Part shown: piece after piece, positions 10,166 to 18,953 of the stretch
How positions within the stretch are numbered: the stretch's first letter is position 1
How the letters are laid out: every line of letters starts with the position of its first letter
From: DATLED01 sp963750255
GTDB taxonomy: Bacteria; Actinomycetota; Acidimicrobiia; Acidimicrobiales; CADCTF01
Assembly (NCBI GenBank): GCA_963750255.1
Contig: CAVVPZ010000009.1
Location: 248,001-312,000, forward strand
Direction: 5' to 3'
DNA length: 64,000 nucleotides
The notes under the pieces: generated by a model
Database searches by the model: none
The model's input: the letters and a program-made list of their open reading frames with translations, nothing else
Told to the model about the DNA's origin: nothing
Translations under genes and position numbers: made by a program

Positions 10166-11128
10166 ATGGCCGTCGTCACGATGAGGCAGTTGCTCGAGGC
10201 AGGTGTCCACTTCGGACACCAGACCCGGCGCTGGAACCCGAAGATGAAGCGCTACATCTTCGGCGAGCGCAATGGCATCTACATCCTCGACCTCAACCAG
10301 ACCCTCACCGGCATCGAGAAGGCCTACGTCTACGTGCGTGACCTCGTCGCCAACGGTGGGACGATCCTGTTCATCGGGACCAAGAAGCAGACCCAGGATC
10401 CGATCTCGCAGTACGCCGACGATTGCGGCATGCCCTACATCAACGAGCGCTGGCTCGGCGGCATGCTCACCAACTTCTCCACCATCTCGGGCCGGGTCAA
10501 GAAGCTCCAGGAGCTCGAGCGGATGCGGGCCATCGGCGACTTCGAGGCCATGCCCAAGAAGGAAGCGTTGCTGCTCTCCCGTGAGCTCGAGAAGCTCCAG
10601 CGCAACCTCGGCGGCATCCGCAACATGAACAAGCTGCCCGACGCGGTGTTCATCATCGACACCAAGAAAGAGCACATCGGCGTCACCGAGGCCAACAAGC
10701 TGGGCCTGCCGATCGTGGCCGTGGTCGATACCAACTGCGACCCCGATCTGATCGATTTCGTGATCCCGGGCAACGACGACGCCATCCGGGCCGGAAGCCT
10801 GCTGTGCCGGGTCATCGCTGACGCCGTCAAGGAAGGCCGCCTCATCCACAGCCGCCGCAACCCCCGGGCGGCCGCGGCCACGCCGGCCCCGTTGACCCCG
10901 GAGCAGGAAGCCGCCCGTGCCGAGCAGCAGGCCGAGGCCCGCCGCCAGGCTGCCGCCGCGCAAGCCGAGCGCGAGTCCCGCCTCGCTGCCGCCAAGGCCG
11001 CCGAGGAGTCCGGCGACACCCCCCTCGCCTCCGTCGAGGCGGGAGCCACCGAGACGATCGAGGCCAGCAACACCGACGCCACCGACGCCACCGACGCCCC
11101 AGAGACCTCCCAGGAGACCAGCAACTAG
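10166..11128 (+). CDS. rpsB: 30S ribosomal protein S2
   Basis: Small-subunit protein S2, 320 residues. It opens with the family signature AVVTMRQLLEAGVHFGHQTRRWNPKM and contains FIGTKKQ, NERWLGGMLTNF and the C-terminal DANCDPDLIDFVIPGNDDA-type segment (here DTNCDPD). The ATG has GGAAGGA 8 nt upstream. The last 75 residues form a Glu/Ala/Thr-rich, probably disordered or helical tail, longer than in E. coli but usual in actinobacteria. It is followed 2 bp later by tsf, the classical rpsB-tsf operon. No frameshift. Confidence 0.97.
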   Translation: MAVVTMRQLLEAGVHFGHQTRRWNPKMKRYIFGERNGIYILDLNQTLTGIEKAYVYVRDLVANGGTILFIGTKKQTQDPISQYADDCGMPYINERWLGGMLTNFSTISGRVKKLQELERMRAIGDFEAMPKKEALLLSRELEKLQRNLGGIRNMNKLPDAVFIIDTKKEHIGVTEANKLGLPIVAVVDTNCDPDLIDFVIPGNDDAIRAGSLLCRVIADAVKEGRLIHSRRNPRAAAATPAPLTPEQEAARAEQQAEARRQAAAAQAERESRLAAAKAAEESGDTPLASVEAGATETIEASNTDATDATDAPETSQETSN

Positions 11129-11130
11129 TC

Positions 11131-11934
11131 ATGGCTGACTTCACTGCACAAGACGTCAAGAAGCTCCGCGACCTCACCGGGGCCGGAATGATGGACGCCA
11201 AGAAGGCGCTGGTCGAGAACGACGGCGACTTCGAGACGGCGGCCAAATGGCTGCGAGAGCGTGGGCTGGGCAAGGCCGCCGAACGCGGCGACCGTGAAAA
11301 CGCGCAGGGTGCCGTCGCCGTGGCCCGTTCGGGCGACGCCGCGGCCATGGTGCAGCTCAAGTGCGAGACCGACTTCGTGGCCAAGGCCCCCGACTTCGTG
11401 GCGCTCGTCAACGACCTCGCCGAACTGGTGGCCACGTCGGGCGAAGCCGCCCTGGCCGAGCGCCAAGAGGACATCGACAACCTCAAGATCACCCTCAAGG
11501 AGAACATCGAGGTCGGCCAGGTTGTGCGATTCGAGGCCGCCGCCGACGCGGTGATCGACGTCTACAACCACATTCAGAACGGCCGCGGCGTCAACGCAGT
11601 GCTCATCGAGGTCCAAGGCGGGAGCCAGGAACTCGCCCACGACATCGCCGTGCACATCGCCTTCGCCAAGCCGGGAAGCCTGCGTCGAGAAGACGTCGAC
11701 ACCGCCCTCGTCGAAGACGAGCGGGCCTCGCTGCTCAAGGAGACCCAGAACGAGGGCAAGCCCGAAGGCGCGTGGCCCAAGATCGTCGAGGGAAAGCTGG
11801 GCGGGTGGTTCAAGCGGATGCCGGGCGGGTCGCTGCTCGAGCAGCCCTACGCCAAGGACGACAAGAAGACCGTGACCCAGGTCCTGGGCGACGCCACGGT
11901 CACCCGGTTCGCCCAGGTCGTCATCGGCGGCTGA
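11131..11934 (+). CDS. tsf: Elongation factor Ts
   Basis: Guanine nucleotide exchange factor for EF-Tu, 267 residues. The N-terminal UBA-like module (VKKLRDLTGAGMMDAKKALVENDG) and the core signature (LKCETDFVAKAPDFVALVNDLA) are clear. HIAFAKPGSLRREDVD follows in the core domain. The ATG follows the rpsB stop by 2 bp and uses GGAG within the end of rpsB. Typical length and intact frame. Confidence 0.97.
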   Translation: MADFTAQDVKKLRDLTGAGMMDAKKALVENDGDFETAAKWLRERGLGKAAERGDRENAQGAVAVARSGDAAAMVQLKCETDFVAKAPDFVALVNDLAELVATSGEAALAERQEDIDNLKITLKENIEVGQVVRFEAAADAVIDVYNHIQNGRGVNAVLIEVQGGSQELAHDIAVHIAFAKPGSLRREDVDTALVEDERASLLKETQNEGKPEGAWPKIVEGKLGGWFKRMPGGSLLEQPYAKDDKKTVTQVLGDATVTRFAQVVIGG

Positions 11935-11944
11935 TCACCAGCGC

Positions 11945-12682
11945 GTGCCGGCCCCGTCCGTTGCACCCCGCTGGGGTCGAGTCGTCCTGAAGATGAGCGG
12001 TGAGGCGTTCGCCTCGTCCGAGGTCGACGAGACCATCGACGGCGCCACCGTGGCCCGAATTGCCAGCGAGATCGCCGAGGCCCAACGCGACCTCGGCGTC
12101 GAGATCGCAGTCGTCGTCGGCGGCGGCAACATCTGGCGCGGGGCCACGGGCGAGTCGGTCGGCATGGACCGCGCCACGGCCGACCACATGGGGATGCTGG
12201 CCACCGTCATCAACGCACTGGCCCTGCAGGACGCGCTCGAACGCCAGGGCCAGGCCACTCGGGTGCAGAGTGCGATCCACATGCAAGAGGTGGCCGAGCC
12301 GTTCATCCGCCGCCGGGCCCAGCGCCACCTCGAGAAGGGCCGGGTCGTGATCTTCGCCGCCGGCCTCGGAAACCCGTTCTTCACCACCGACACGCCGGCC
12401 GCCCTGCGCGCCGTCGAGATCGAGGCCGAGGTGGTTCTCAAGGGCACCCACGGCGGCGTCGACGGCGTCTACACCGCGGATCCGCGGCTCGACCCGACGG
12501 CCACGAAGTACGACGAAGTGAGCTACAGCGAGGCCCTGGCCAAGGAGTTGCGGGTCATGGACCTGACCGCCTTCACCCTGTGCAAGGAGAACAACCTCCC
12601 GATCCTCGTCTTCGACATCGCCACCCCGGGCAACCTCCGTCGCGCCCTCCTGGGGGAGCCGATCGGTACGCTGATCCGGTGA
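11945..12682 (+). CDS. pyrH: Uridylate kinase (UMP kinase)
   Basis: Converts UMP to UDP with ATP, the first dedicated step of pyrimidine nucleotide supply. 245 residues of the amino-acid-kinase fold: VVLKMSGEAF at the N-terminus, VVVGGGNIWRG, the DHMGMLATVINALALQ helix, AAGLGNPFFTTDTPAALRA and KGTHGGVDGVYTADPRLDP. GTG 11945 is the only start that keeps the first strand; the ribosome site is weak. It begins 10 bp after tsf and its TGA overlaps the frr ATG by one base, so it is part of the same operon. Confidence 0.96.
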   Translation: MPAPSVAPRWGRVVLKMSGEAFASSEVDETIDGATVARIASEIAEAQRDLGVEIAVVVGGGNIWRGATGESVGMDRATADHMGMLATVINALALQDALERQGQATRVQSAIHMQEVAEPFIRRRAQRHLEKGRVVIFAAGLGNPFFTTDTPAALRAVEIEAEVVLKGTHGGVDGVYTADPRLDPTATKYDEVSYSEALAKELRVMDLTAFTLCKENNLPILVFDIATPGNLRRALLGEPIGTLIR

Positions 12683-13254
12683 TGGACGACGACACCCTCA
12701 TCGGCGCCGTGTTCAGCGACACCAAGGAGAAGATGGCCAAGGCCGTCGCTCACATGCGATCGGATTTCACTGCCATCCGCACCGGCCGGGCGACCCCGTC
12801 GCTGGTCGAGCAGTTGCGGGTCGAGTACTACGGCTCCGAGACGCCATTGCAACAAATCGCCGGCATCAGCGTGCCCGAGGCCCGGCTGTTGGTGATCACG
12901 CCCTACGACAAGGCGTCGTTGCGCGACATCGAGAAGGCCATCCAGCAGGCCGACCTGGGGATCAACCCGTCCAACGACGGCGCTGTCATCCGGCTCTCGA
13001 TTCCGCCGCTCACCGAGGAGCGCCGCAAGGAGTTCGTCAAAGTGGCCAAGCAGAAGGCCGAGGACGGACGAGTGGCGGTTCGCAACGTTCGGCGCAGCGC
13101 CCGTCACGACCTCGATGCGCTCGAGAAGGATGGCGACATCTCCTCCGACGAGCTCGAGCGGGCCGAGAAGGAACTCGAGAAGATCACTCAGGATCACGTG
13201 GCCGAGATCGACAAGCTGTTGCACCACAAGGAGCAGGAGCTCCTCGAGGTTTGA
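12682..13254 (+). CDS. frr: Ribosome recycling factor
   Basis: Dissociates post-termination ribosomes with EF-G and IF3. 190 residues. It contains VAHMRSDFTAIRTGRATPSLVEQLRVEYYG, followed by LVITPYDKASLRDIEKAI and the conserved LTEERRKEFVKVAKQKAEDGRVAVRNVRR helix region near residues 112-140. It starts with ATG overlapping the pyrH stop (TGATG). Confidence 0.97.
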   Translation: MDDDTLIGAVFSDTKEKMAKAVAHMRSDFTAIRTGRATPSLVEQLRVEYYGSETPLQQIAGISVPEARLLVITPYDKASLRDIEKAIQQADLGINPSNDGAVIRLSIPPLTEERRKEFVKVAKQKAEDGRVAVRNVRRSARHDLDALEKDGDISSDELERAEKELEKITQDHVAEIDKLLHHKEQELLEV

Positions 13255-13284
13255 GACAGCCTTCCCGCGAGGGGGTCCGCACCG

Positions 13285-14724
13285 ATGGCTGACGACTACG
13301 AAGACGATGACCGCCCGGTTCCGCCGCGCGCGCCGGGTGAAGGGGTCCGCATCATCGGCGCCCAAGAGGCGGCGGCCAGGGAGGCGGAAATGAGCGGTCG
13401 GGTTCCCGACGACCATCCCCGATACGGCGACGTGCCGCCCCAGCCCGAAGGTCCCCGTCCGGCCGTTCGCTTCCCGCTTCCCGAAGACGCCGACCCCGCC
13501 CCCGTTCGAGCCAACCCGATTCCGCCCTCGGCGTCGCTGCCCCATTGGACCGACCCTCCCACGGGGGAAGTGCCTCGGATCCTGCCTGGCGACGACTCCG
13601 ACGACGACCTCGAGGCCTGGTCGGGCCTCACCAACCGCCAACCCCGCTGGCGCGAGGGCAATGATTGGCGAGAGGCAGATTTCGACGATGACTCGATGCT
13701 GGGTGACGAGGGAGATCGCATGGGTGCGTTGGACGAGGACCAGGCCGAACGTGATGTCTTCAGCTTCGGCGACGAGATCGACGACGACGTCGAGCAGCCG
13801 CCGCCGTACGGCCGCTCCGTGCCCCCGCCCGCCGCTCCGCGACCCGAGATGACCCGCATCCAGACGCGGGCGCCACTCGAGTCGCCCGATTACGGCACCC
13901 CGGCCCGATCCGATCGAGACCTTCCCGTCGCCGTCGCCGCCGGCCTAGGCATCGGGGTCGTCGCGCTCGTGAGCTTCGCCATGGGCCCCAAGTGGGCGGC
14001 GCTGTTCTCGATCGTGGTGGTCATGCTCGCCGCCGTCGAGGCGTTCGACATCTTCCGGCGCGCCGGCCACAAGCCGGCCACGCTCCTCGGACTCGTGGCC
14101 ACTGCGTCGCTCATGATCGGTGCCTACGTCCGCGGTGAGCGCGCCATTCCTCTCGTCCTCGCCCTGACGGTCATGTTCACCATGCTCTGGTATCTCTTCG
14201 GGGTCGTGCGGGGGCGGCCGTCGGTCAATATCGGCATCACCTTCGTCGGCGTGCTGTGGGTCGGCTTCCTCGGCTCGTTCGCCACGCTCATGTTGCGCTA
14301 CCCCAACCGCGAGGGCATCGCCTTCCTCCTGGGGACGATCCTCGCCGTCGTGGCCAATGACGTCGGCGCCCTGTTCGTCGGGCGTCAGTTCGGCAACACT
14401 CCGCTGGCGGGCGAGATCAGCCCCAACAAGTCGTGGGAGGGATGGGGCGGTGGCCTCGTCCTGAGCCTGCTCATTTCGGCTGCGCTCGTCAGCCGATTGT
14501 CGCCCTGGTCGTTCGGCAGCGCCGTGCTTCTCGCCCTCGTCGTCTCGGTCGTCGGGCCGCTCGGCGACCTCTGCGAGTCGCTGATCAAGCGGGATCTCGG
14601 GCTCAAGGATTCGGGTTCGATCTTGCCCGGTCACGGCGGCGTGCTCGATCGTTTCGATGCGCTGCTGTTCGTGCTGCCGGCCGCCTACTACCTGGTCGAG
14701 TTGTTGAACCTCGCCGGCAAGTAG
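13285..14724 (+). CDS. cdsA: Phosphatidate cytidylyltransferase with long acidic N-terminal extension
   Basis: Makes CDP-diacylglycerol from phosphatidic acid and CTP at the inner membrane, feeding phospholipid synthesis (pgsA lies at 61.6 kb). The C-terminal 265 residues hold about eight membrane helices and the family signature KDSGSILPGHGGVLDRFD (about residues 441-458). The first 210 residues are rich in Asp, Glu and Pro with no hydrophobic segment, so they form a long cytoplasmic, probably disordered tail. Similar tails occur on some actinobacterial CdsA but this one is unusually long. GAGGGGG (13269 on) is the ribosome site for ATG 13285. Confidence 0.92.
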   Translation: MADDYEDDDRPVPPRAPGEGVRIIGAQEAAAREAEMSGRVPDDHPRYGDVPPQPEGPRPAVRFPLPEDADPAPVRANPIPPSASLPHWTDPPTGEVPRILPGDDSDDDLEAWSGLTNRQPRWREGNDWREADFDDDSMLGDEGDRMGALDEDQAERDVFSFGDEIDDDVEQPPPYGRSVPPPAAPRPEMTRIQTRAPLESPDYGTPARSDRDLPVAVAAGLGIGVVALVSFAMGPKWAALFSIVVVMLAAVEAFDIFRRAGHKPATLLGLVATASLMIGAYVRGERAIPLVLALTVMFTMLWYLFGVVRGRPSVNIGITFVGVLWVGFLGSFATLMLRYPNREGIAFLLGTILAVVANDVGALFVGRQFGNTPLAGEISPNKSWEGWGGGLVLSLLISAALVSRLSPWSFGSAVLLALVVSVVGPLGDLCESLIKRDLGLKDSGSILPGHGGVLDRFDALLFVLPAAYYLVELLNLAGK

Positions 14725-14730
14725 GCCTCG

Positions 14731-15906
14731 ATGAGCGGCGAGGGAGGCCCCACGACGGTCAGCCTCGTCGGCTCGACCGGATCGATCGGCACCCAAGCCA
14801 TCGACGTCGTTCGGGCCGAGCCCGAGCGCTACGAGGTCGTGGCCATCGGTGCGTTCCGTTCCGTCGACCGTCTGGCCGCCCAAGCCAACGAGCTGCGTCC
14901 TGGCGTCGTTGCCATCGCCGACGATTCGCGGGCCAAAGACCTCGCCGACCGGCTTCCCACGGGCGTCGAGCTCCGGGCGGGCGAGGGCGCGCTCGCCTCG
15001 ATCGCCGTCGACGCCGACGTCGTCGTCAACGGCGTCGTCGGCTTCGCCGGGTTACCGGTGACCATGGCGGCGCTGAGTGCGGGACGCCGGCTGGCGTTGG
15101 CCAACAAGGAGTCGCTCATCGCCGGCGGGCCCGTGGTCCAGCGGGTGCGCTCGACGCCAGGCGCCGAGATCGTGCCCGTCGACTCCGAGCACTGCGCCAT
15201 CCACCAGTGCTTGCGGGGCAACCCGCTCGACCGGGTTGCCCGCCTGGTGCTCACCGCCAGCGGGGGCCCGTTCCGAGGACGCACGGCCGCCGAACTCGCC
15301 TCCATCACGGTCGCCGAGGCCCTCGACCATCCGACGTGGTCGATGGGGCCGAAGATCACGGTGGACTCGTCGACGCTGATGAACAAGGGCCTCGAGGTCA
15401 TCGAAGCCCACGAGTTGTTCGGGATCGGCTATGACCGCGTCGACGTCGTCGTGCATCCGCAGTCGATCGTGCACTCGATGGTCGAGTACACCGACGGGGC
15501 CACGATCGCCCAACTGTCGCTGCCCGACATGCGCCTGCCCATCGGCTACGCGTTGGCCTACCCCGACCGCGCCGCCGTGCCGTGGGGCGCCATCGATTGG
15601 ACTGCGCTGGGGCGCCTCGACTTCGAGCCACCCGACCGCGAGGCGTTTCCCTGCCTGGGCCTGGCCTACGACGCCGGGCGAGCAGGTGGCGACGCGCCAG
15701 CCACCCTCAGCGGCGCCAACGAGGTGGCCGTCCAAGCCTTCCTCGAGGGACGAATCTCGTGGTTGGGCATCGCTGAGGTCCTACAAGCGACGCTGGACGG
15801 CCACAATGGAGGTTGCCTGGAATCGGTGGACGACGTCGTCGAAGCCGATCGCCGGGCCCGTGAGCGGGCCTTCCGGGCCGTCGAACAGAGAACGGGAGCG
15901 GCATGA
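14731..15906 (+). CDS. dxr: 1-deoxy-D-xylulose 5-phosphate reductoisomerase
   Basis: Second step of the MEP isoprenoid pathway, forming 2-C-methylerythritol 4-phosphate with NADPH. 391 residues. NADPH loop GSTGSIGTQ (residues 14-22), ALANKESLIAGG, the metal and substrate segment PVDSEHCAIHQCL, TASGGPFRG, then HPTWSMGPKITVDSSTLMNKGLE. It starts 6 bp after cdsA and its TGA overlaps the rseP ATG. The dxr-rseP-ispG order is characteristic of actinobacteria. Confidence 0.97.
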   Translation: MSGEGGPTTVSLVGSTGSIGTQAIDVVRAEPERYEVVAIGAFRSVDRLAAQANELRPGVVAIADDSRAKDLADRLPTGVELRAGEGALASIAVDADVVVNGVVGFAGLPVTMAALSAGRRLALANKESLIAGGPVVQRVRSTPGAEIVPVDSEHCAIHQCLRGNPLDRVARLVLTASGGPFRGRTAAELASITVAEALDHPTWSMGPKITVDSSTLMNKGLEVIEAHELFGIGYDRVDVVVHPQSIVHSMVEYTDGATIAQLSLPDMRLPIGYALAYPDRAAVPWGAIDWTALGRLDFEPPDREAFPCLGLAYDAGRAGGDAPATLSGANEVAVQAFLEGRISWLGIAEVLQATLDGHNGGCLESVDDVVEADRRARERAFRAVEQRTGAA

Positions 15907-17243
15907 CCGACCTCATCGAAGCCAGCGAGAGCTCCTCGGGCAGCAGGCCGGCTGCGAGGCCGGCACCGACGCGTGCCGAACAGCGGTCTGCCCTGGTCCG
16001 GCTCGTCGTCGTTCTGGCCGCGGCCGCACTTGCCACGGCGGTGACGGGCACCACCAAGACCGTGCTGGTCGTGGTGGCGCTGATCACGATGATCATGCTC
16101 CACGAGCTGGGCCACTACCTCACGGCCAAGTGGGGCGGCATGAAGGTCACCGAATTCTTCGTCGGGTTCGGCCCCCGGCTGTGGTCGGTGCGCAAGGGCG
16201 AGACCGAGTATGGCGTCAAGGCCCTGCCGTTGGGCGGCTACGTGAAGATCATCGGGATGCACAACCTCGACACCATCGACGACCCCGCCGACGAGCCCCG
16301 CACCTATAGGCAGAAGTCATTCGGCCGGCGCCTCGCCGTCGCCGTCGCCGGCTCGACGATGCATTTCATCATCGCCTTCCTGCTCTTCTTCACCGTCAAC
16401 GCCTTCATCGGTGTGCCCACGGTCACCAATACCGTCGGCGGGGTGTTGGCCTTCGACGGCGGCGGACCCAGCCCCGCCCAGGAGGCGGGCCTCGAGGTCG
16501 GCGACACGATCACCGCCATCGACGGCACCGCCGTCACCGAGTGGGATCAGGTGCGCGAGTACATCGCCGCCCGCCCCGGCCAACCCATCGCCCTCACCGT
16601 CGAGCGCAACGGCCAGCCGGTCGCATTGACGGCGACACCGACCGACATCAGCGAAGTCCGCATCGACGGCCAGCCCATCTCCAATGACAAGCGCGGCTTC
16701 CTCGGGCTCGAACCGGCCGAGCGCTATGCGACCGTCAACCCGGTCACCGCCGTCGGCCGGTCGGCCAAGCAGTGGCTCGGCGGCAACTACTCGAGCGTCC
16801 AAGATGTGTCGCCGGGCCTCATCGACAATGCGAAAGCCCTCGCCGGTATCGCCAGCCCGTCGGGCGCCTCGAGCCTGTGGACCAACATCACCGGCGGCGC
16901 CGATGGCAAGGGCGACCCCAATGGCGTTCGGTTCCTCTCGCCGGTGGGCTTCGTGCGGGTCGCCGGTCAGGCCGCCGACAACAGCCTCTTCGCCGTCGTC
17001 GGACTGCTCATCGCCATCAATCTCTTCGTCGGGTTGTTCAACCTCCTGCCGCTCCTGCCCCTCGACGGCGGCCATGTCTCGATCGCGGTCTACGAAGCCA
17101 TCCGCTCGAGGATCCGAGGCAAGCGATATCAGGCTGACGTGGCCAAGCTCCTCCCACTCACCTATGCCGTCGTGCTCCTCATGGTGTTCCTCGGCGTTTC
17201 GGCCCTGTACCTCGACATCGTCCGTCCGCTCAACTTCCGCTGA
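15903..17243 (+). CDS. rseP: Site-2 membrane metalloprotease RseP (M50 family)
   Basis: Intramembrane zinc protease that cleaves membrane-bound anti-sigma factors and remnant signal peptides. 446 residues. Active-site HELGH at residues 67-71 in the second hydrophobic segment, FVGFGPRLWSVRKGETEYGVKALPLGGYVKI loop, one PDZ domain (about residues 170-260, EAGLEVGDTITAIDGTAV), and the third zinc-ligand region NLLPLLPLDGGH near residue 380. It overlaps dxr by 4 bp (ATGA) and ispG by one base. Substrates are not evident from this window. Confidence 0.95.
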   Translation: MTDLIEASESSSGSRPAARPAPTRAEQRSALVRLVVVLAAAALATAVTGTTKTVLVVVALITMIMLHELGHYLTAKWGGMKVTEFFVGFGPRLWSVRKGETEYGVKALPLGGYVKIIGMHNLDTIDDPADEPRTYRQKSFGRRLAVAVAGSTMHFIIAFLLFFTVNAFIGVPTVTNTVGGVLAFDGGGPSPAQEAGLEVGDTITAIDGTAVTEWDQVREYIAARPGQPIALTVERNGQPVALTATPTDISEVRIDGQPISNDKRGFLGLEPAERYATVNPVTAVGRSAKQWLGGNYSSVQDVSPGLIDNAKALAGIASPSGASSLWTNITGGADGKGDPNGVRFLSPVGFVRVAGQAADNSLFAVVGLLIAINLFVGLFNLLPLLPLDGGHVSIAVYEAIRSRIRGKRYQADVAKLLPLTYAVVLLMVFLGVSALYLDIVRPLNFR

Positions 17244-18481
17244 TGGACTTCGTCACCTCCGCCCCCCGCCGCAAGACCCGCCAGATCATGGTCGGCTCCG
17301 TTCCCGTGGGCGGCGACGCCCCGATCACGGTGCAGTCGATGACGATCACCAAGACGGCCGATGTCGAAGGCACGCTGCAACAGATCTACGCCTTGGCCGC
17401 AGCGGGTGCCGACATCGTGCGCTGCACCTGCAACGAGATCGAGGCCGCCGAGGGGCTGGCCCAGATCGTGCCCCGCAGTCCGGTGCCGATCGTCGCTGAC
17501 ATCCACCACCAGTACAAGATGGCGCTCGCCGCTCTCGAGGCCGGCGTCCACTGTCTACGCCTCAACCCCGGCAACATTCGCCGCCCCGAACACATCAAGG
17601 CCGTGGCCGAGGAGTGCCGTGACCGCGGCGTGCCCATCCGTATCGGCGTCAACGGCGGTTCGCTCGACCCGAAGCTCTACGAGAAGTACGGCGGCAAGGT
17701 GACCCCCGAGGCCATGGTCGAGTCGGCCCAACAAGAACTCGCCTACTTCGCCGAGGTCGGATTCGACGACGTCAAGATCTCGGTGAAGGCGTCCAACGTC
17801 CCGCTGATGATCGAGGCCTACCGCCAACTCTCCGAGGCCGTCGACTACCCCCTGCACCTCGGTGTCACCGAGGCCGGGCCGCCGCCCGCCGGACTGGTGA
17901 AGGCCACCGCCGGGATCGCCACTCTCCTGGCCGAGGGCATCGGCGACACCATCCGCTACTCGCTCACGGCCGACCCGGTCGAGGAGGCCCGGGCCGGACG
18001 GCAACTGCTCGAAGCCATGGGATTGCGTGAGCGCAAGAACGTCGACCTGATCGCCTGCCCGTCGTGCGGCCGGGCGGAGGTCGACGTGATCGCCGTGGCC
18101 AAAGCGGCCATGGAGGCCTTCGGTGACCGTGAGATCCCGTTGCAAGTTGCGGTCATGGGCTGCGTGGTCAATGGACCGGGAGAGGCTCGCGACGCCGACA
18201 TCGGTATCGCCGCCGGCCGCAAGAAGGGCCACTTGTTCATCAAGGGTCGCAACGTCGCCGTCGTACCCGAAGACGAGATGGTCGAGACCCTGGTTCGGTA
18301 CGCGGAGCGGATCATGGACGAGGGGGTCGAGGCCGTGCTGGCCTCCGAAGACCTCGACAAGGCGAAGAAGGCGGCCGACGCCGACCGAGCCGCGTTGTTG
18401 GGGGAGCAGGGGGCCGACGCCAACGATGCCGGCACTCGCGTCGACCTGATTCGCAAGACCGTCGGTCCCGACGCTGACTGA
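17243..18481 (+). CDS. ispG: 4-hydroxy-3-methylbut-2-enyl diphosphate synthase (flavodoxin-dependent type)
   Basis: Penultimate step of the MEP pathway, converting methylerythritol cyclodiphosphate to HMBPP using a [4Fe-4S] cluster. 412 residues, the short bacterial form. TIM-barrel start (APITVQSMTITKTADVEGT), and the C-terminal cluster-binding domain with Cys272, Cys275 (CPSCGR) and Cys307 plus Glu314 (CVVNGPGEA). ATG overlaps the rseP TGA by one base. A charged tail of about 50 residues follows the conserved domain. Confidence 0.97.
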   Translation: MDFVTSAPRRKTRQIMVGSVPVGGDAPITVQSMTITKTADVEGTLQQIYALAAAGADIVRCTCNEIEAAEGLAQIVPRSPVPIVADIHHQYKMALAALEAGVHCLRLNPGNIRRPEHIKAVAEECRDRGVPIRIGVNGGSLDPKLYEKYGGKVTPEAMVESAQQELAYFAEVGFDDVKISVKASNVPLMIEAYRQLSEAVDYPLHLGVTEAGPPPAGLVKATAGIATLLAEGIGDTIRYSLTADPVEEARAGRQLLEAMGLRERKNVDLIACPSCGRAEVDVIAVAKAAMEAFGDREIPLQVAVMGCVVNGPGEARDADIGIAAGRKKGHLFIKGRNVAVVPEDEMVETLVRYAERIMDEGVEAVLASEDLDKAKKAADADRAALLGEQGADANDAGTRVDLIRKTVGPDAD

Positions 18482-18488
18482 GCCGAGG

Positions 18489-18947
18489 ATGCGGACGGTA
18501 GGCCAATGGGCGGCCGCAGTCGCCTTTGCAGTGGGCCTCGCCGCCGCGCCCGCCGCGGCCCAGGAGGTGACGGTGCCGACCACGTCACCGCCGACCACGG
18601 CTGCGCCGACGACGGCGGCGCCGACGACGGCTGCGCCGACCACGGCGGCACCCACCACGGCGGCGCCTACGACGACTGCGGCTGCAACGACCACCAAGAA
18701 GCCGGCGCCGACCACGACGACCACGCCGCCCACGACGACGACCCCCGACCAACTGCCGACCCTGCCGCCCCTGCCGGCCGCCGAGCGGGGGTCCAACTCC
18801 CCTGCGCCGACCGACACCACCGTGCCGGTCGTGCGCAAGGACTTGGCGCACATCTCGCCCGTGTTCCCGGCGGTGAGCATCGGCGGCTTCACCGTCGCCT
18901 TGCTCATCGTCGTCGGCCGGTTCCTCCTGTCCTCCCGGAGTCGCTGA
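18489..18947 (+). CDS. Small exported Thr/Pro/Ala-repeat protein with C-terminal membrane helix
   Basis: 152 residues. A signal peptide (AAAVAFAVGLAAAPAAAQ) is followed by six copies of a TTAAP-type pentapeptide and a Thr/Pro-rich stretch (residues about 27-105), resembling glycosylated wall-spanning linkers. A C-terminal helix (GGFTVALLIVVGRFLLSSRSR) with a basic end anchors it. It starts 7 bp after ispG and so may be the last gene of that operon. The codons of the repeat vary (ACGACGGC and ACCACGGC), so the repeat is kept at protein level. Function unknown. Confidence 0.7.
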   Translation: MRTVGQWAAAVAFAVGLAAAPAAAQEVTVPTTSPPTTAAPTTAAPTTAAPTTAAPTTAAPTTTAAATTTKKPAPTTTTTPPTTTTPDQLPTLPPLPAAERGSNSPAPTDTTVPVVRKDLAHISPVFPAVSIGGFTVALLIVVGRFLLSSRSR

Positions 18948-18953
18948 CCGGGG

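Noticed and set aside
18590..18690. Tandem DNA repeat or CRISPR-like pattern
   Set aside because: It is the coding repeat for TTAAP pentapeptides in a secreted protein.
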